Assembly: GCF_037975245.1 (NCBI RefSeq)
Contig: NC_092580.1
Location: forward strand, 16,132,001-16,196,000
Direction of reading: 5' to 3'
Origin: Apostichopus japonicus
Taxonomy: Eukaryota; Echinodermata; Holothuroidea; Aspidochirotida; Stichopodidae
Length of the DNA stretch: 64,000 bases
Below the pieces are notes generated by a model. It worked only from the letters and a program-made list of their open reading frames with translations. It did no database searches and was not told where the DNA came from. A program made the translations under genes and the position numbers. Below, in pieces: positions 49,943 through 61,113 of the stretch (position 1 is the stretch's first letter; each line of letters starts with the position of its first letter).

Positions 49943-50562
49943 GCATAACCATACGCTGCAGCCCTCAACAAACATTTTTGGTGAAAATTCTGGAAATATG
50001 CTGAGAATTTTTCGGGCACCTACTGAAAGAAGAATACTTTGCAGTGTGTTTTTCAACTTTTATGGTGAAAATTCGGCAATATGCTGAGAAACTTTCGGCC
50101 ACCCACTGAAAAAAGAATAGTTTGCAGCAGTGTGTTTTTAATTTTTTTGGTGAAAATTCGGGCAATATGTTGAGAATTTTTCGGGCACCTACTGAAAGAA
50201 GAATACTTTGCAGTGTGTTTTTCAACTCTTATGGTGAAAATTCGGGCAATATGCTGAGAATTTTTCGGGCACCTACTGAAAGAATAATAATTTGCAAGGT
50301 GTTTTTCAATGGTTAAACTTATACTATTATTATCATTATTGTTGTAACGACTTCCCCAATAATTGTAACCAATATGGAAGGGTAATAACACGGATAATGA
50401 CTGTATGTTATTGGCATGTGATGTAATAACCGATGAATGCCTATATGATATGCATATTAACATGTTAAAAAATTCTGGTTATATTTTTCGGGCAAGTCGT
50501 TAAAGCCCCAACTCCCCCCCCCCCCCAAAAAAAATAAATAAAATTAGGCTCCTAAGCCTATG
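49943..50562 (+). mobile_element. Interspersed element, family X, copy 2, with internal tandem repeats
   Basis: The left end is cataaccatacgctgcagcc and the right end aaattaggctcctaagccta followed by tg, as in copy 1. Four tandem copies of an ~84-bp unit start at 49981, 50065, 50150 and 50234, each with gtgaaaattcgggcaatatg, then a tttttcgggcacctactga block and a tttgcagtgtgtttttcaa block. Copies 1 and 3 have a single such unit, so the expansion is specific to this copy. Open frames on both strands here are repeat translations (SRCPKNSQHIARIF repeated). Confidence 0.85.
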
Positions 50563-51183
50563 CACCTGGGTAAAGAGAGGCAATAGAGATATGTAGCGCC
50601 TTGCCCATGTACACAACATAATTTCCACTGCTCTCACGGGGTGGGGTATACCGCTGCCCCTCGAAGACTGCTGTGCCTGGCATCCAGATTTACCACTACC
50701 CCCCCTGCAAACTGGGCAGAGTATAGATTATGGGACAAATTTGTAGTTTTTTTGGAGTGCATATTTGCCACCAGCTAGTGTTAAATTAACACCAACTTGA
50801 GAATCATTTACTTTACACCACAAAGGGTGTTAAATCGGTTATCTTTGGTGTCAGTATCGTTTCTCTGGTTGGTGTAGAAGTAGCACTGACTGTATTGATG
50901 TTTACTCCGAAATGGTGTGACGTAGTTCTGTAGAGTCAACAGCATTTATGGATAGCGCCCTCTCGTGAGGACTCGTATAAAACTAACAACACGTTTGTTT
51001 GGTAGAGAAGAAGCGTATTTAAAAAATAATCATTAGGACTTTCGTAAAAATAGCAAGAAACACTATTATGTATCTTTCATCTTGTGTTTCATCGTAAATT
51101 AAGGAAAATACCACATCTTCTGATGTTGATTGGCATTTTGTTTTATCGTACCTTGACTGAGTTAATTCTCTATATAATACTTT
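50563..51183. other. No gene recognised
   Basis: Contains a small palindromic stretch gtgttaaattaacac (50789-50803) with an echo, gggtgttaaatc, at about 50826-50837. These may be remnants of a short repeat. No open frame of note. Confidence 0.4.
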
Positions 51184-52152
51184 TAGACCGTGGGGCATAA
51201 GGCAAAAATCCCTTTAGTTTTTGAGTTCCGTAGTCCACCTCTGGGGGCAACATAATTTCTTAATAAAAGTGTTGCTTAGAACACCCTAAAATAAAAATCA
51301 CTTTGTTCCACCAAAATTTCGCGGACGTTAAGGAGAAAATAGCGGTAAAAGAATACTGGAAATAAAGGGCGCCCTCTATTTTTTCAAACTGGCCTTAACA
51401 CCTCTACATTTAAATGGAATTGACCTAACTCTTTTAGAAATGTCTAGATCTATTAGAAAGTAACATAATAAATGTCAATAACAGGTTTGGGGTTATAACC
51501 ACACATATATTCAGTTTGTCCATACACACTCATAGTTTAAAAGCAAGCTTACACATAATGTAGATTCGAGGATTGACATAACTTAATGTGTGAACATGAA
51601 ATGCAATGTTAATGTTACCTTAAATATGCCAGTAGTTATGCCAGTGGTGCACCTTTAATAACTATTCCTTCATTTTCTCACAGCATGTGCTATATGGAGA
51701 ATGAGATTGAAGATCAACGACACAGACATTGTCAATGTGACAATTGTTAAGCTTAAATGTTCACTCTGAAAAGGGTATTTACAACAAATTTATGTGATGT
51801 TATAGTTTAGAAACATTGCAATTGGTACCATGAACTTTTTCTGGGGGTACAATTATCCTGAACTCATCCCTTCAAAATTTGTTTGCATAAATAATGATAC
51901 TATTGAGTTAAACTTTCTGCTACCTTCTTCTGCCTTCTGCTACCTTCATTCCTTGAATTGACCACAACATAAAAGTAATTACAATATGGCATTGCAATAT
52001 TTTTTAATTGATCAGAGACACAAAATTCTGATGGGGAAGCCCCCTCCGCTCCCCTCCAGTGCCAATACCCCATGGCTTTGCCAATTCTTGATTCTAACTT
52101 CATGCTACAAAATACGAACACATGAGAGCTCTCAAACTTAACATATAAATGG

Positions 52153-53152
52153 CTAGATTTGCAGAAAGTCTGCCTGGGCACAGCTTACACAGTCAAACAT
52201 TATCATGGCTGTTCCAAGACTAAAAACTAGTAATTCCATCTGATCATCTTCGTCTGTGTCCAAGTCTTCTTCAATCTCAAGTATCATCTGACTGATGTTT
52301 TCACACCCCTTGCATTGGCATAAATCTGTGCATGGAAGGCCGAAGGATATACAGCAACTATCTCCTGCATTTGGTAGTTGGCACTTGTTTTTCTTACATG
52401 AGCAGTTCCCAAGTTCAATTATGCTTTCAGGAGCAGGTGGGAGGCTCATCCAATGAATGGCAAGGTGTCCATCATCAAATATCCATCCATGTTCACTAGG
52501 AGATGGTAAATCTTGATTCTTCATTAAGCTTAGTTTATAAATTCTTGCCTGGAAGTTGACACGAAGGATATGTTGATGAAGGGCATCCTTATTTGGAGGC
52601 ATTGTACTCTCCATCCTGTTGGCTTTCTTAAACATATCAAACCGCACGTCGTTGACTGAAGTTGCATCCATTTGACCATACAGCTTGTAGACGAATTTTT
52701 CAACGGCAAGGAAATTGACTTCATCAACTGTAAAGGAGTCAACCAACATCTTTAATGACTTTGCAGATTCTGCATCACCTTGTATCTGTCTCAAGGCTTT
52801 CACTTTTCCCTTCAAGAAAAAGGCACTTACTGAATCACATCTTGGCTTTCTTAACCATTTCAATTCTGGTTGCATCCGTAAATCTCTGATAGCATTTCCT
52901 GTGAAATCCACCATTAGTTGGAACTGGAAGTGCAGGTAGGAAGGCTGACTGTGGATCACAATTTTGAAAATGTAAAAACTTAATGGCAGTTTTTCCATTT
53001 TCAGTGTGAGGATGATCCTTTCAGATATCCATGCATTTTAGGAAAGGATCCCAAGTCTTGGGAGTGAACTTCTTGTAAATGTCACTGACATCTACATTGG
53101 ATGGTGTATGGTCTTCACCCCTATCATGATCAGTTGAGGTTGGTTCGGTCAT
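52153..53152 (-). pseudogene. CXC cysteine-rich repeat-family protein, broken
   Basis: The start is MTEPTSTDHDRGEDHTPSNV at 53152, then KKFTPKTWDPFLKC. An in-frame TGA at 53021-53023 stands where a Trp would fit. The frame continues with GGFHRKCYQRFTDATRIEMV and stops at 52835. It then shifts into a long open stretch with KVKALRQIQGDAES, EVNFLAVEKFVYKLYGQ, DALHQHILRVNFQARIY, LPSPSEHGWIFDDGHL and a cysteine block CSCKKNKCQ...CCISFGLPCTDLCQCKGCEN, followed by an acidic tail EIEEDLDTDEDDQ. FHxxCYxxFTD, HQHxLRxNFQA, PSPxxHGW and a CXC (tesmin/TSO1-like) block in this order match a family repeated widely in aquatic animal genomes. Its biochemical role is not known to me. Position inside the inverted repeats suggests the element carries it. 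One nonsense and at least one frameshift mark it as dead. Confidence 0.8.
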
Positions 53153-53159
53153 AGTTGAA

Positions 53160-54560
53160 AGACCTACAAGGGAATGTAAATAAGCAATAGTTTAATTACT
53201 TTGCTGTAGAAAAATGAGTCGACTATTTAAGGTTTGCAAAAATAACAGAGTTTGGTCTACGTAACTCGGTAACTGTCTTGATTTGTCAGGCATAGCAAAA
53301 TTGATTTGATGTGGTTAGGTAAATTTCCAATATATACCCTGAAAATGAAAACATGTTTTACTGAATACAATGGGTTGATTATTGACAAAGCTTCTCGATA
53401 GAGGTAGTGTGACTTTGATAGTTTCCAATCCAAACTATGTCTTATATGCGACCAGGTTATTGCACCTCAATTGTCAAACCATAAAAGCTGTCTACTTTTC
53501 AATAGTCCTTAAATGTAAAGCAATGTCATACCGCCTTAGACATGTTGTCACAAATCAGTCTTTATTTATTCCAACAGTGTACACAATTGGAAAACAAGAC
53601 TGCTCAAACAGTAGCGCACAGTCATTACTATTACTGAACGATATAGTAAAAACAAGACATCAGTTTTATCCTAGTGCAATTCAGTTTAACATACATGGGA
53701 CAAGTACTTCTATTCCTTCTTTTGACTACTGGTCAATGCTAGTTGTAGAAGGCCTAGGTCTAGCTTACATGTAGGGGAGGGCCTCGGTGTGATTAGCTTA
53801 TTAAGCTAACCGAATTTCACCCTCATGCCAAAAGTTAAATAACAAAACAAATAAACAAATTGATGTTATCTAGTTGTAAATATACATATAGTATACACAT
53901 AGATTACGATACGAAAGCATGTGACTTTACCTAAGTACATTAGCAGCCTCTGCGAATAGTCACCATGTTAATGATTAACGTTAGTCTATCACTCAATTTG
54001 TCCTAATGTCATTTTCAATCTTCTTTTAGTTGACGGACTGTAATGTAGACAAGCCTTGTTTTTAGCTTCCAGGGGTCATAAAAATGTAACTTTACTACCC
54101 ACAAAGCTCAAGAGTATGAAAAAGTTAGGCAAATACTGAGTAAAAATGTCAGTAAACACGGGCAAATCGTACGCTAATGACTCAACATTTAAGATTGAAC
54201 CGTTTTCGCGAAACTAGCTGTTCCAGTGTCCATCCTATGAATACTTGCCAAACGTGATTCGGCTGTGTAAATACGAACTTCGAATGATGATTTCAACTTT
54301 ATTTCATATGAAAAGAACCTGAAAAGTACTCACCATTGGGTATATAGGTATGTTGTTTTCAGGTCATATCGGTACATCTATCAAATTTGAAAAACTTGGA
54401 CGAACGAACTTGTTTTCGTACGCAAAATATGGACGTTTCAACATAACTATGTGATAGCCATGCTGATTTGTGTGTGCTTATTGTCATGTGATTGTCATTT
54501 GGCAGTAATGCTGCTTTGCGATTGGTGTATACGGACTTAATCCTACCTTTCAAAGAGAGA
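53160..54560. other. Interior of the CXC transposon, no further gene
   Basis: Long non-coding-looking stretch between the CXC gene start and the right inverted repeat. Plus-strand open frame 53382-53774 (131 codons) has no recognisable domain and probably is chance. Confidence 0.4.
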
Positions 54561-54759
54561 GTTTCCAAGTGCTTTCGTGCAAAAAATAGTACCAAGTTTA
54601 CCGAATAACTAAAAAACGTGCGCAAATTTTTGGTGGAACAAAGCGGATTTACGAATAATATAATTTTTGTGAATTTTTGAGAGTAAATTTGAGTTGCCCC
54701 TCTGACTGGACTACGGAACTGCAAGAAAAACGGCTTTGCCCCACGGTCTATTTTGTTAA

Positions 54760-56069
54760 CACCTTTTCAAAGTAACACCTAAGTTTGGGCAAAATGTTCA
54801 AGCAATAAACAACAGGCAAAAAATAAAAATAGTAAGTTTCAATGATTCGAGCTTTATTTATCTTGAAAGCATCAGTTGTACAGATGAAACGTAAACAGAA
54901 AATAGACAGCAAACTATTTATCAAGTGCATAAACAAGAATGAACAAAAGGCTTGTCTCATATAAATTTTCAACAAATTACATTTGCAGGCACATTCGAGT
55001 TCAAACTGACTGGAAAACTTAAACCTTTTGAATGAAGGTAAAATCAGATCATAGTATTTTCACATCATGAGTCACTAGAATTTAAATTATTCCTTTGTCT
55101 CAAAAAATTAATTGCATGAAAGCCAATCGCAAGTCAAGTACGTATAGTGACCATAATAATTTGATGTTCAGGACACATGTTGGGGCTGTAAGTAATCACA
55201 TTACAAATTACAGGGTAGCTCTTTAACAACCTTTTACCTCACTAACATGTTAACCACTGTCTATGGATATAACCAATTGCTGTAAACCCACATTGACTGA
55301 GGCATAAGTAGTGCACTACTAAGAAGTGCAATCAATTTACTGAACACTTACATGCCTTGGACAGACATAACTGTGATGATCAGATCTTGACTGACTCCTC
55401 AGTAATGAGAGGGGTTTGAAATCAACAGCAGTCTGCTGAGGTTTTGCCTTTTTCACAGCAATCCACTGAAGAGACAATGTTTAGTAATACAGTGTGTTCT
55501 AAACAACGAGAGCAAAAAAAAAAAAATCCTTATGAATCAGTATCTGTTATACCTAAGTATACTGGCCAAATGACGTCATGTCGTATATGTCATAACAAAG
55601 CACATGGTGACAATTCAGTCCCACCAAGGTTCACCCAGTTTACATCAAACACTTCAGTAAGCAGTGTGACATCTAGCACTTTTGAGACAACACAGTCATG
55701 ACACTCCAAGGATAACTTGATATCAATTTTTCTGAACCATGTTCCAACATGAAAAGTCCCTAGCGACTGTTTTGAAATGGAATGGTACAACATTTGATTG
55801 ATTTGTTGTCTTCCTGTCACAGTGTATGGATATCTAGCAATATCTAGGGATGAAAATTCCAAGATCTTCCATAAACTGAAGGCAGGAAACTTGAAAGTGT
55901 GCGTCTTTCGAAATGAAAAAAAAGTGGGCCATATGGCACAATCAACAGATAAAAGTTATATATTTCAGTCTCATTTCAATTATTCAAATTTGTAAAACAA
56001 ACAGCAGATATCACATCACATCAGTGAGCATGAAAATAGCATTCCAGGATGGACAGCCTCCAAACTGTC
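54760..56069. other. No gene recognised
   Basis: Several overlapping open frames of 65-90 codons on both strands (for example 55444-55701 plus and 55590-55862 minus). None shows a motif I know. There is a short A-run at 55516-55527. Confidence 0.4.
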
Positions 56070-56081
56070 TATGTGTGTAGT

Positions 56082-56434
56082 ACTAGTCATAGGAGCCCAA
56101 GTTGATTTGGGGGGGGGGGGGTGGCTGTAAAGACTTGCCTGAAAAATATAATACCAACAGTTTTGCAACATCATGTTCATGTACATATCGTATAGGCATG
56201 CATCGCTTACTACATCGCATGCAAAATGACATACAATCATTTGCCGGGTTATTACCGAAATGGCGAATTAGTCGGGAAAGCTTAGAACTATATTTTAATT
56301 ACCAAGGAGATTTTTTATTAAACTATTGCTTTCCTTTAGCTACATTATTGCAATTTCTTTTCTCTCAGCATATTGCCCGAAATTTCACAAAAATATTTGG
56401 TTGGGGGCTGCAGCACCCCCCCCCCTTCTACGGT
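56082..56434 (-). mobile_element. Interspersed element, family X, copy 3, with 12-bp flanking repeat
   Basis: This is the reverse orientation of copies 1 and 2. It contains cataggagcccaagttgatt, a G-run, cgggcaagtc in complement (gacttgcctgaaaaatata), then tctcagcatattgcccgaaa and gggggctgcagcaccccc. The direct repeat tatgtgtgtagt (12 bp, exact) flanks it at 56070-56081 and 56435-56446. A 12-bp duplication is longer than most cut-and-paste transposons make. It would fit target-primed retroposition, which conflicts with the inverted ends of copy 1. Confidence 0.8.
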
Positions 56435-56984
56435 TATGTGTGTAGTGTTCGGTTTCGCAAATTTCTGGTATTTTTTCATTTCCTTCAACGAAGTTTCATA
56501 GTATCCGTTATAAGAGGTTTTAATATTTGTACACCAATAAATTAATTGTGTCTGAATTTTCGAAAATTCCCTGACGAACATTCTTCATCATTCTCACCTC
56601 TACTCGTGCAATTTTGACCGGTCTGTTAGGGGTTGAAGGAGGTGTTTCTGTATTGGTTGTCCATAGATGAAATTTTGTGCAACATTTTGAAGTGAATTTA
56701 TTCACGAGAATTTTTTCCAATTCTGAACAAATAATGGGATTAAAACCTTGACAAGTGGAGCTGAAGGGTATTGAAGGGTAATGATCCACAGGACATGCGA
56801 TGAGCTAGGTCGAACATGATGTGTGACTGATGACAATCTTCAAAGCGGCTACGGATGGAAAAAAAAAACTATTAGGAAATACTTGGTTGTCAGGCAAAAG
56901 TGTACATCTGGTTAGTCATTTTCAAACCCGGTGATCTGGGGGGTATCAAGCCAGAAATTTTCATGTACGCTGTGCGCCGATTAG

Positions 56985-58524
56985 AAAGTAATTAGCGCCC
57001 CCCAGATTAGAAAATCCAGGATACGTGTCTGATGATGATCTGCAAAGAATGCTTGTACAATTAACCCATGAATTAGTTTATGTGAAAATATTATATCCAT
57101 GCAATTTAATAACTTCATCAACAGCTCAAATAAGACGTGTCCCTTTCCTGTAAAAGATGTCCAATAATAAGGGGCAAATGTCTTATTAAACACCAAGATT
57201 GCATCTATCCTTTTGACCATAAGCATTGCCCTGTGATCGTAACTTGATTTGAGAAAGCTTGTTTGACTTTTCTGTTGATCCATAGTCATAACTTGTGTTG
57301 TTTCTTTATTTAAACGATTTGGTGTCATTAGCGGTTGCTCTTTATATATTAAATATGACAATACCAGTTATTATTTCATACTGGACCACACCTTCAAGGA
57401 GATCATGCATCAAATCCAGAGAAAAATTACGAAGAATATAGAAAGATTCAAAACTATTTAAAGTAGATCCCCTCTTGACACGTTGAACATGAACAATTTC
57501 ATGTTGCTATGCTTGTTGCACATGCAAATTGTGGGAATCTTTGTCTCTCATTTGCATGTTATTCTTACTGTAAAGTAGTTGTGCATCTGCACGACTGGTC
57601 AAACAAAGGCGGCAATAATGATTTGCCAACGAGCTCTCTACAAAACCAAATAATGAGTTAGCACCAAGATTGTCTGCACTAAAATAAGTAGAATACCATG
57701 CTCTGGCAGGTCATTTATATCTTTGATTATGTGTTTGAGAATTGGACCAAACCCACATTTATTTATATCTTCTCTGTGACAAAGGGCAGAACATTGGATG
57801 CTATTCAAATAGAATTACACCTAGGAGGTAGAAATTTTAAAACAAAGTAAAATGCATCTTGCACCTTGTGAATAGATGATTTTGATCATAGTGGATTCAC
57901 TGTCTCAAAGTCATCATAAAAAAATATGGAACTGGAGAGCATTACAATACTGTAAGTATTTTTGATTTTGCTTGAAGTCAGAGTAAAGTTCATGGCACAG
58001 ATTTGATAGACTGTCTAAGTGTGTTTTGATATCATTATAAACATATATATAGAGTCTTTTCCCAATTCATGTTCTTTGAAGGTCAGCTTGTACACTACCA
58101 GTGATTTCACCAATAACAATATCCATTGAATTAACTATTTGGTTTAGAGCATTTTAATAATCTCTGAGCTTACAGACATCGTACATAGAATATTAACCCT
58201 GCTGCCTGAGTCTGAGGTTCCTGAGGGGAAAGGATTACAAAGGTAGCAAGTTATTACCCTCCACATTATCATCATAATCAATATGTTCAACATCATCCTC
58301 CAAATTATGTTCCCTTTGTTCCTGGGTCAATTTAGTAATGAAAATGGAGCATGTTTAACTATATGCTTCCTCAATTCACTCAATGAGAAAAGTGTCCGAC
58401 AAAATGACCCTTGGCAACATTTCAGCAATAGATTCTGCCCATCATAACATCCAAGTTGTAACCTCATGTCCCTGAGTAAGTAAGGTACACTTCCAAGATA
58501 AGCTTTGCATTTGAAACAACTCAT
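56985..58524 (-). pseudogene. C2H2 / LMHDLLEG repeat-family protein, multiply frameshifted
   Basis: Starts MSCFKCKAYLGSVPYLLRDM, then CQGSFCRTLFSLSELRKHIVKH, a C2H2 zinc finger (C-x4-C-x3-F-x5-L-x2-H-x3-H). Reading on across frames gives ALNQIVNSMDIVIGEITGSV (about 58150), KVQDAFYFVLKFLPPR, NSIQCSALCHREDINKCGFG, SADNLGANSLFGFVESSLAN, HYCRLCLTSRADAQLLYSKN, then FSLDLMHDLLEGVVQYEIIT (about 57400) and LLMKLLNCMDIIFSHKLIHG (about 57090). It stops being recognisable near 56985. From memory, this order (zinc finger, DNL.....GF.ES, C..C, LMHDLLEG, DIIFS) matches large uncharacterised proteins repeated in cnidarian, fish and other aquatic genomes. Several stops and frame changes occur and the C-terminus is missing, so this is a fossil. 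Function is unknown to me. Confidence 0.75.
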
Positions 58525-58623
58525 TCTTGTAATTTAGATCTATTAAAGCGTCCTCACATGTGGGGTCTGTTGGGTATAAGTGATATCTATTTCATAGACT
58601 GTGTTTGTAGAAATGTCCAAAAC

Positions 58624-58833
58624 TTAAAGGGAGTGAAGACTCGCGCACAAAGAAACGCCTGATGCCGGTATTCTGAAATAGTTTCCACAACACAGTGTAC
58701 ATAGCAGAGATGGACATCTCAGGTCGAGATCAAACATAACAAGGTATCTCGTTTCATTACTGTCTGCAGTTTGTAGCGACAAGAGAAAAACTTCACTTGC
58801 AAAGCAATGGAACCTTTTTCAGAGGTTATATGC
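58624..58833 (-). mobile_element. Short interspersed element, family Y, copy 2
   Basis: On the minus strand it matches copy 1 (7550-7745) over ctctgaaaaagg, ttgcaagtgaagttttt, cttgtcgct, cagtaatgaaacgagatacc, ttgttat, acctgagatgtccat. It ends gcgagtcttcactcccttta, the complement of the start motif of copy 1, supporting inverted ends. Confidence 0.7.
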
Positions 58834-58946
58834 TCTCCTCTCATCCTTTAGTATTTCTGTCATCTTCATCAGATTGCCTTTTTAGTGGCAGGATACTTTT
58901 TCATTACCAGCTCTGAAAAATAAATAAAAATATGGATCAATTAATG

Positions 58947-59685
58947 CAGGGGTGTCGATTTGCTTTAAAAAGTGTGGGGGGGGGGGGATTTGCTTGACAC
59001 GTAATATCTAAGACACTATCAGAGCGCCACCATTGGCGGGTTTGGCCAAAAATGCCTCCCATATTGCCGGAAATGGCACTTCCCAGGCCTTGGAAGTTGC
59101 ATCTAAACATTCCTTGTTTGAGATCTCATGTTTTAGAAATTAACATTTCCCCCAAAATAAATTTACTCGGTAAAATCACTTTGAAGGGCCGGAAGAAACT
59201 GACTTATGACATTTTATAAGCTCTACTTTATTCATTGTTTTACACAGGTAATTAAAGGTTATCATATTTTGATAAGGAGAAGCCATGTAGGGAATTTAGG
59301 TGTATATTAACTGTTAGATTTGTGTTATCATTATTTTTTTACTGCCAAAAATGGACCTTCTGGGAGGGGGGGGGGAATGAGCTGAGTGGGTGGGATGTGT
59401 AAGGGACTGGGGGGCCATGGCTCCATTATGTATGTTAAAAAAGTTCCTGAAGGAGTGTCCCCTCCCCTTTAGAAAATTTTCAGAAAAACTCTTGGTGATA
59501 ATTAGTGTGAAAATATTAATAAAGTTACGAAAATTTAGGTTACCTGTACTATAATTGTCTAACGACAATCAAGGTTTGAGTGCCAGGGGCACACTCTTCA
59601 AAAACACGCTTTCTTAGTGTTTCAGGTCACAAAAGGTGTGGTGGGACAACAAACATTAGTTCCCCCTCCCCGATTGACATCCCTG
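58947..59685. mobile_element. hAT-like MITE with 8-bp target duplication
   Basis: The ends caggggtgtcgat and (complement) cagggatgtcaat are inverted repeats of about 13 bp with the CAGGG start of hAT elements. The flanks aattaatg (58939-58946) and aattcatg (59686-59693) match in 7 of 8 positions, the hAT target size. A G-run (58976-58988) lies near the left end and a C-run near the right. The 739-bp interior has no transposase and includes a ~175-bp block shared with the neighbouring CAGTG-ended element. Confidence 0.8.
59030..59205 (+). repeat. Block shared between two neighbouring elements, copy 1
   Basis: gagcgccaccattggcg, ggccaaaaatgcctcccat, attgccggaaatggcactt, aagttgcat, tctcatgtttta, gtaaaatcactttgaaggg. 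The same order recurs at 59828-60015. It lies inside the hAT-like MITE. Confidence 0.75.
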
Positions 59686-59778
59686 AATTCATGAACTTTA
59701 TCACAAATTGTAACATTATTTTGATTTTGAAAACTAGTTTTACTTTATGTCATGATCTCATTTACATGATAATAGGTG

Positions 59779-61108
59779 CAGTGTTCTCCACTTGTCACTT
59801 TTTTGTCCAGTGCTGTTGTCAGTACTAAGCGGAGCACCACTATCGGTTGGCGCGTAGCCTACACAAAAAAAATTTAGCCAAAAATGTCTCTCAGATTGCA
59901 GGAAATGACACTTTTCAGGCATTTACAAGTTGCATAAATTTTGACATTTCATGTTTCACAAGTTAACACTTTTTACAATTTTTTTTCAGTAAAAACACTT
60001 TGTAGGAGAAAAGCTGCCAATACCTAACATTACTTTATCAAATCTGATGTATTCATTTTGAACAAGGTATAGGCCTAATGTGACCCTTGAAATAGCCCCT
60101 GGCATGCTTGAAACCAGGGATCCCTTTACCTGTTAAAATTAATGGTTGTTCCCAGGTTGGCAGATGTTGTTTGTCTTTCAATTATATAATATATTGCTGC
60201 TTAAAATTTGAATCAATTACGTGATTGGCCAGGACATTACTGATAATGACTTCATACGTTATGACACTCGTGGCTTAAATCATATGTAAATAATGCCATC
60301 CAATCAATGATCAGTTTAAAATTTACGATTAATTTAGTGTTTGATTATTTGGTATAATTTAAGATCTTAGATAGGGAAAAATGTCAAAAGCATTTCATCG
60401 TTTGAATTTCTGCTTTACTGCATGTAATGTTAGATGCTTAAATTCTGTAGCCTAGTACGTGTACCACTGTAATACTTTTGTTTTAAATTTTTAGTTTAAG
60501 CGTTGAATGTTTGTTAACTTATAATAATAACATTGTTAGAAAAAATGCACACTTATGTCACAATCGGAAAGATCATACTCTAAAAAACTTGTTTGTTTTA
60601 AGGTTTTGATGTCATAACCCAATCACGCAATTTGTCATTAATTTGTAAAATATATACCTTCAAAATGTAGATTGCAAAGTGTATCCATCCAATTATAATT
60701 TTTATGTTATTAAATTTTTAAATGTTTATTAAATGTTACTAATAAAAAGTAACAGAAGACTTTAACAGAACTGTATAAGAACACTTGAAATATGGAAAAT
60801 GTATATACTTGTATTTGAAAGTGATGATTATAATATATAGGCTTTATACAGGTGAGCTCAGGTTGGGTTGATATTAGATGGTCTGGATCGGCAAGTTTGG
60901 ATAGTTTTGCCGATACCGATATTTCGCCAGTAACGGCAATATATTTTGCAACACTTTGGAAAATTTTCCCAAATAGTAAATGCAATGGTTTCGTACGGGC
61001 GGACGAATAATTTGTCCGGGCGGTAACTTTTTGTCCGGGCGCTGACGCACCTTTTCAAATTTTGTCCGGGCGCGGCGCCCGGATAAAACAGCTAGTGGAG
61101 AACACTGC
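59779..61108. mobile_element. CAGTG-ended DNA element, ~1.33 kb
   Basis: The left end cagtgttctccactt and right end (complement) cagtgttctccacta are inverted repeats. The pentamer aggtg lies directly outside both (59774-59778 and 61109-61113), a possible but short target duplication. Near the right end the motif tttgtccgggcg occurs three times (about 61011-61080), with ggcgcggcgcccgg as a small palindrome. Near the left end is the block shared with the adjacent MITE. No transposase frame is seen; the minus-strand frames at 60710-61058 are not recognised. Confidence 0.7.
59828..60015 (+). repeat. Block shared between two neighbouring elements, copy 2
   Basis: gcggagcaccactatcggtt, agccaaaaatgtctctcag, attgcaggaaatgacactt, aagttgcat, catttcatgttt, gtaaaaacactttgtagg. 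Same orientation as copy 1, about 800 bp away, with roughly three quarters of positions shared by eye. Confidence 0.75.
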
Positions 61109-61113
61109 AGGTG

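Larger units (their letters stand above)
51184..54750. mobile_element. 3.57-kb DNA transposon with inverted ends and a CXC gene
   Basis: The ends tagaccgtggggca (51184) and its complement (54750) start long inverted repeats of about 150-190 bp. These share gttccgtagtcca, ggggcaac and ctttgttccaccaaaa in the same order, at roughly 70 percent overall similarity by eye. A TTT or TTTT direct repeat flanks it (51181-51183/4 and 54751-54754), so a 3- or 4-bp target duplication is possible; its low complexity makes this weak. Inside, on the minus strand, is the broken CXC gene (52153-53152). The rest of the interior shows no convincing second gene. The element is old, given the end divergence, and its superfamily is unassigned. 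Confidence 0.85.

Noticed and set aside
49965-50463. SRCPKNSQHIARIF repeat protein
   Set aside because: Translation of the 84-bp tandem units within interspersed element family X.
53382-53774. 130-codon plus-strand frame upstream of the CXC gene
   Set aside because: No recognisable motif and no splice support; likely chance in AT-rich DNA.
51181-54754. Confident assignment of the CXC element to a superfamily by its TTT/TTTT duplication
   Set aside because: The flanks are T-homopolymers, so the apparent target duplication is uninformative.
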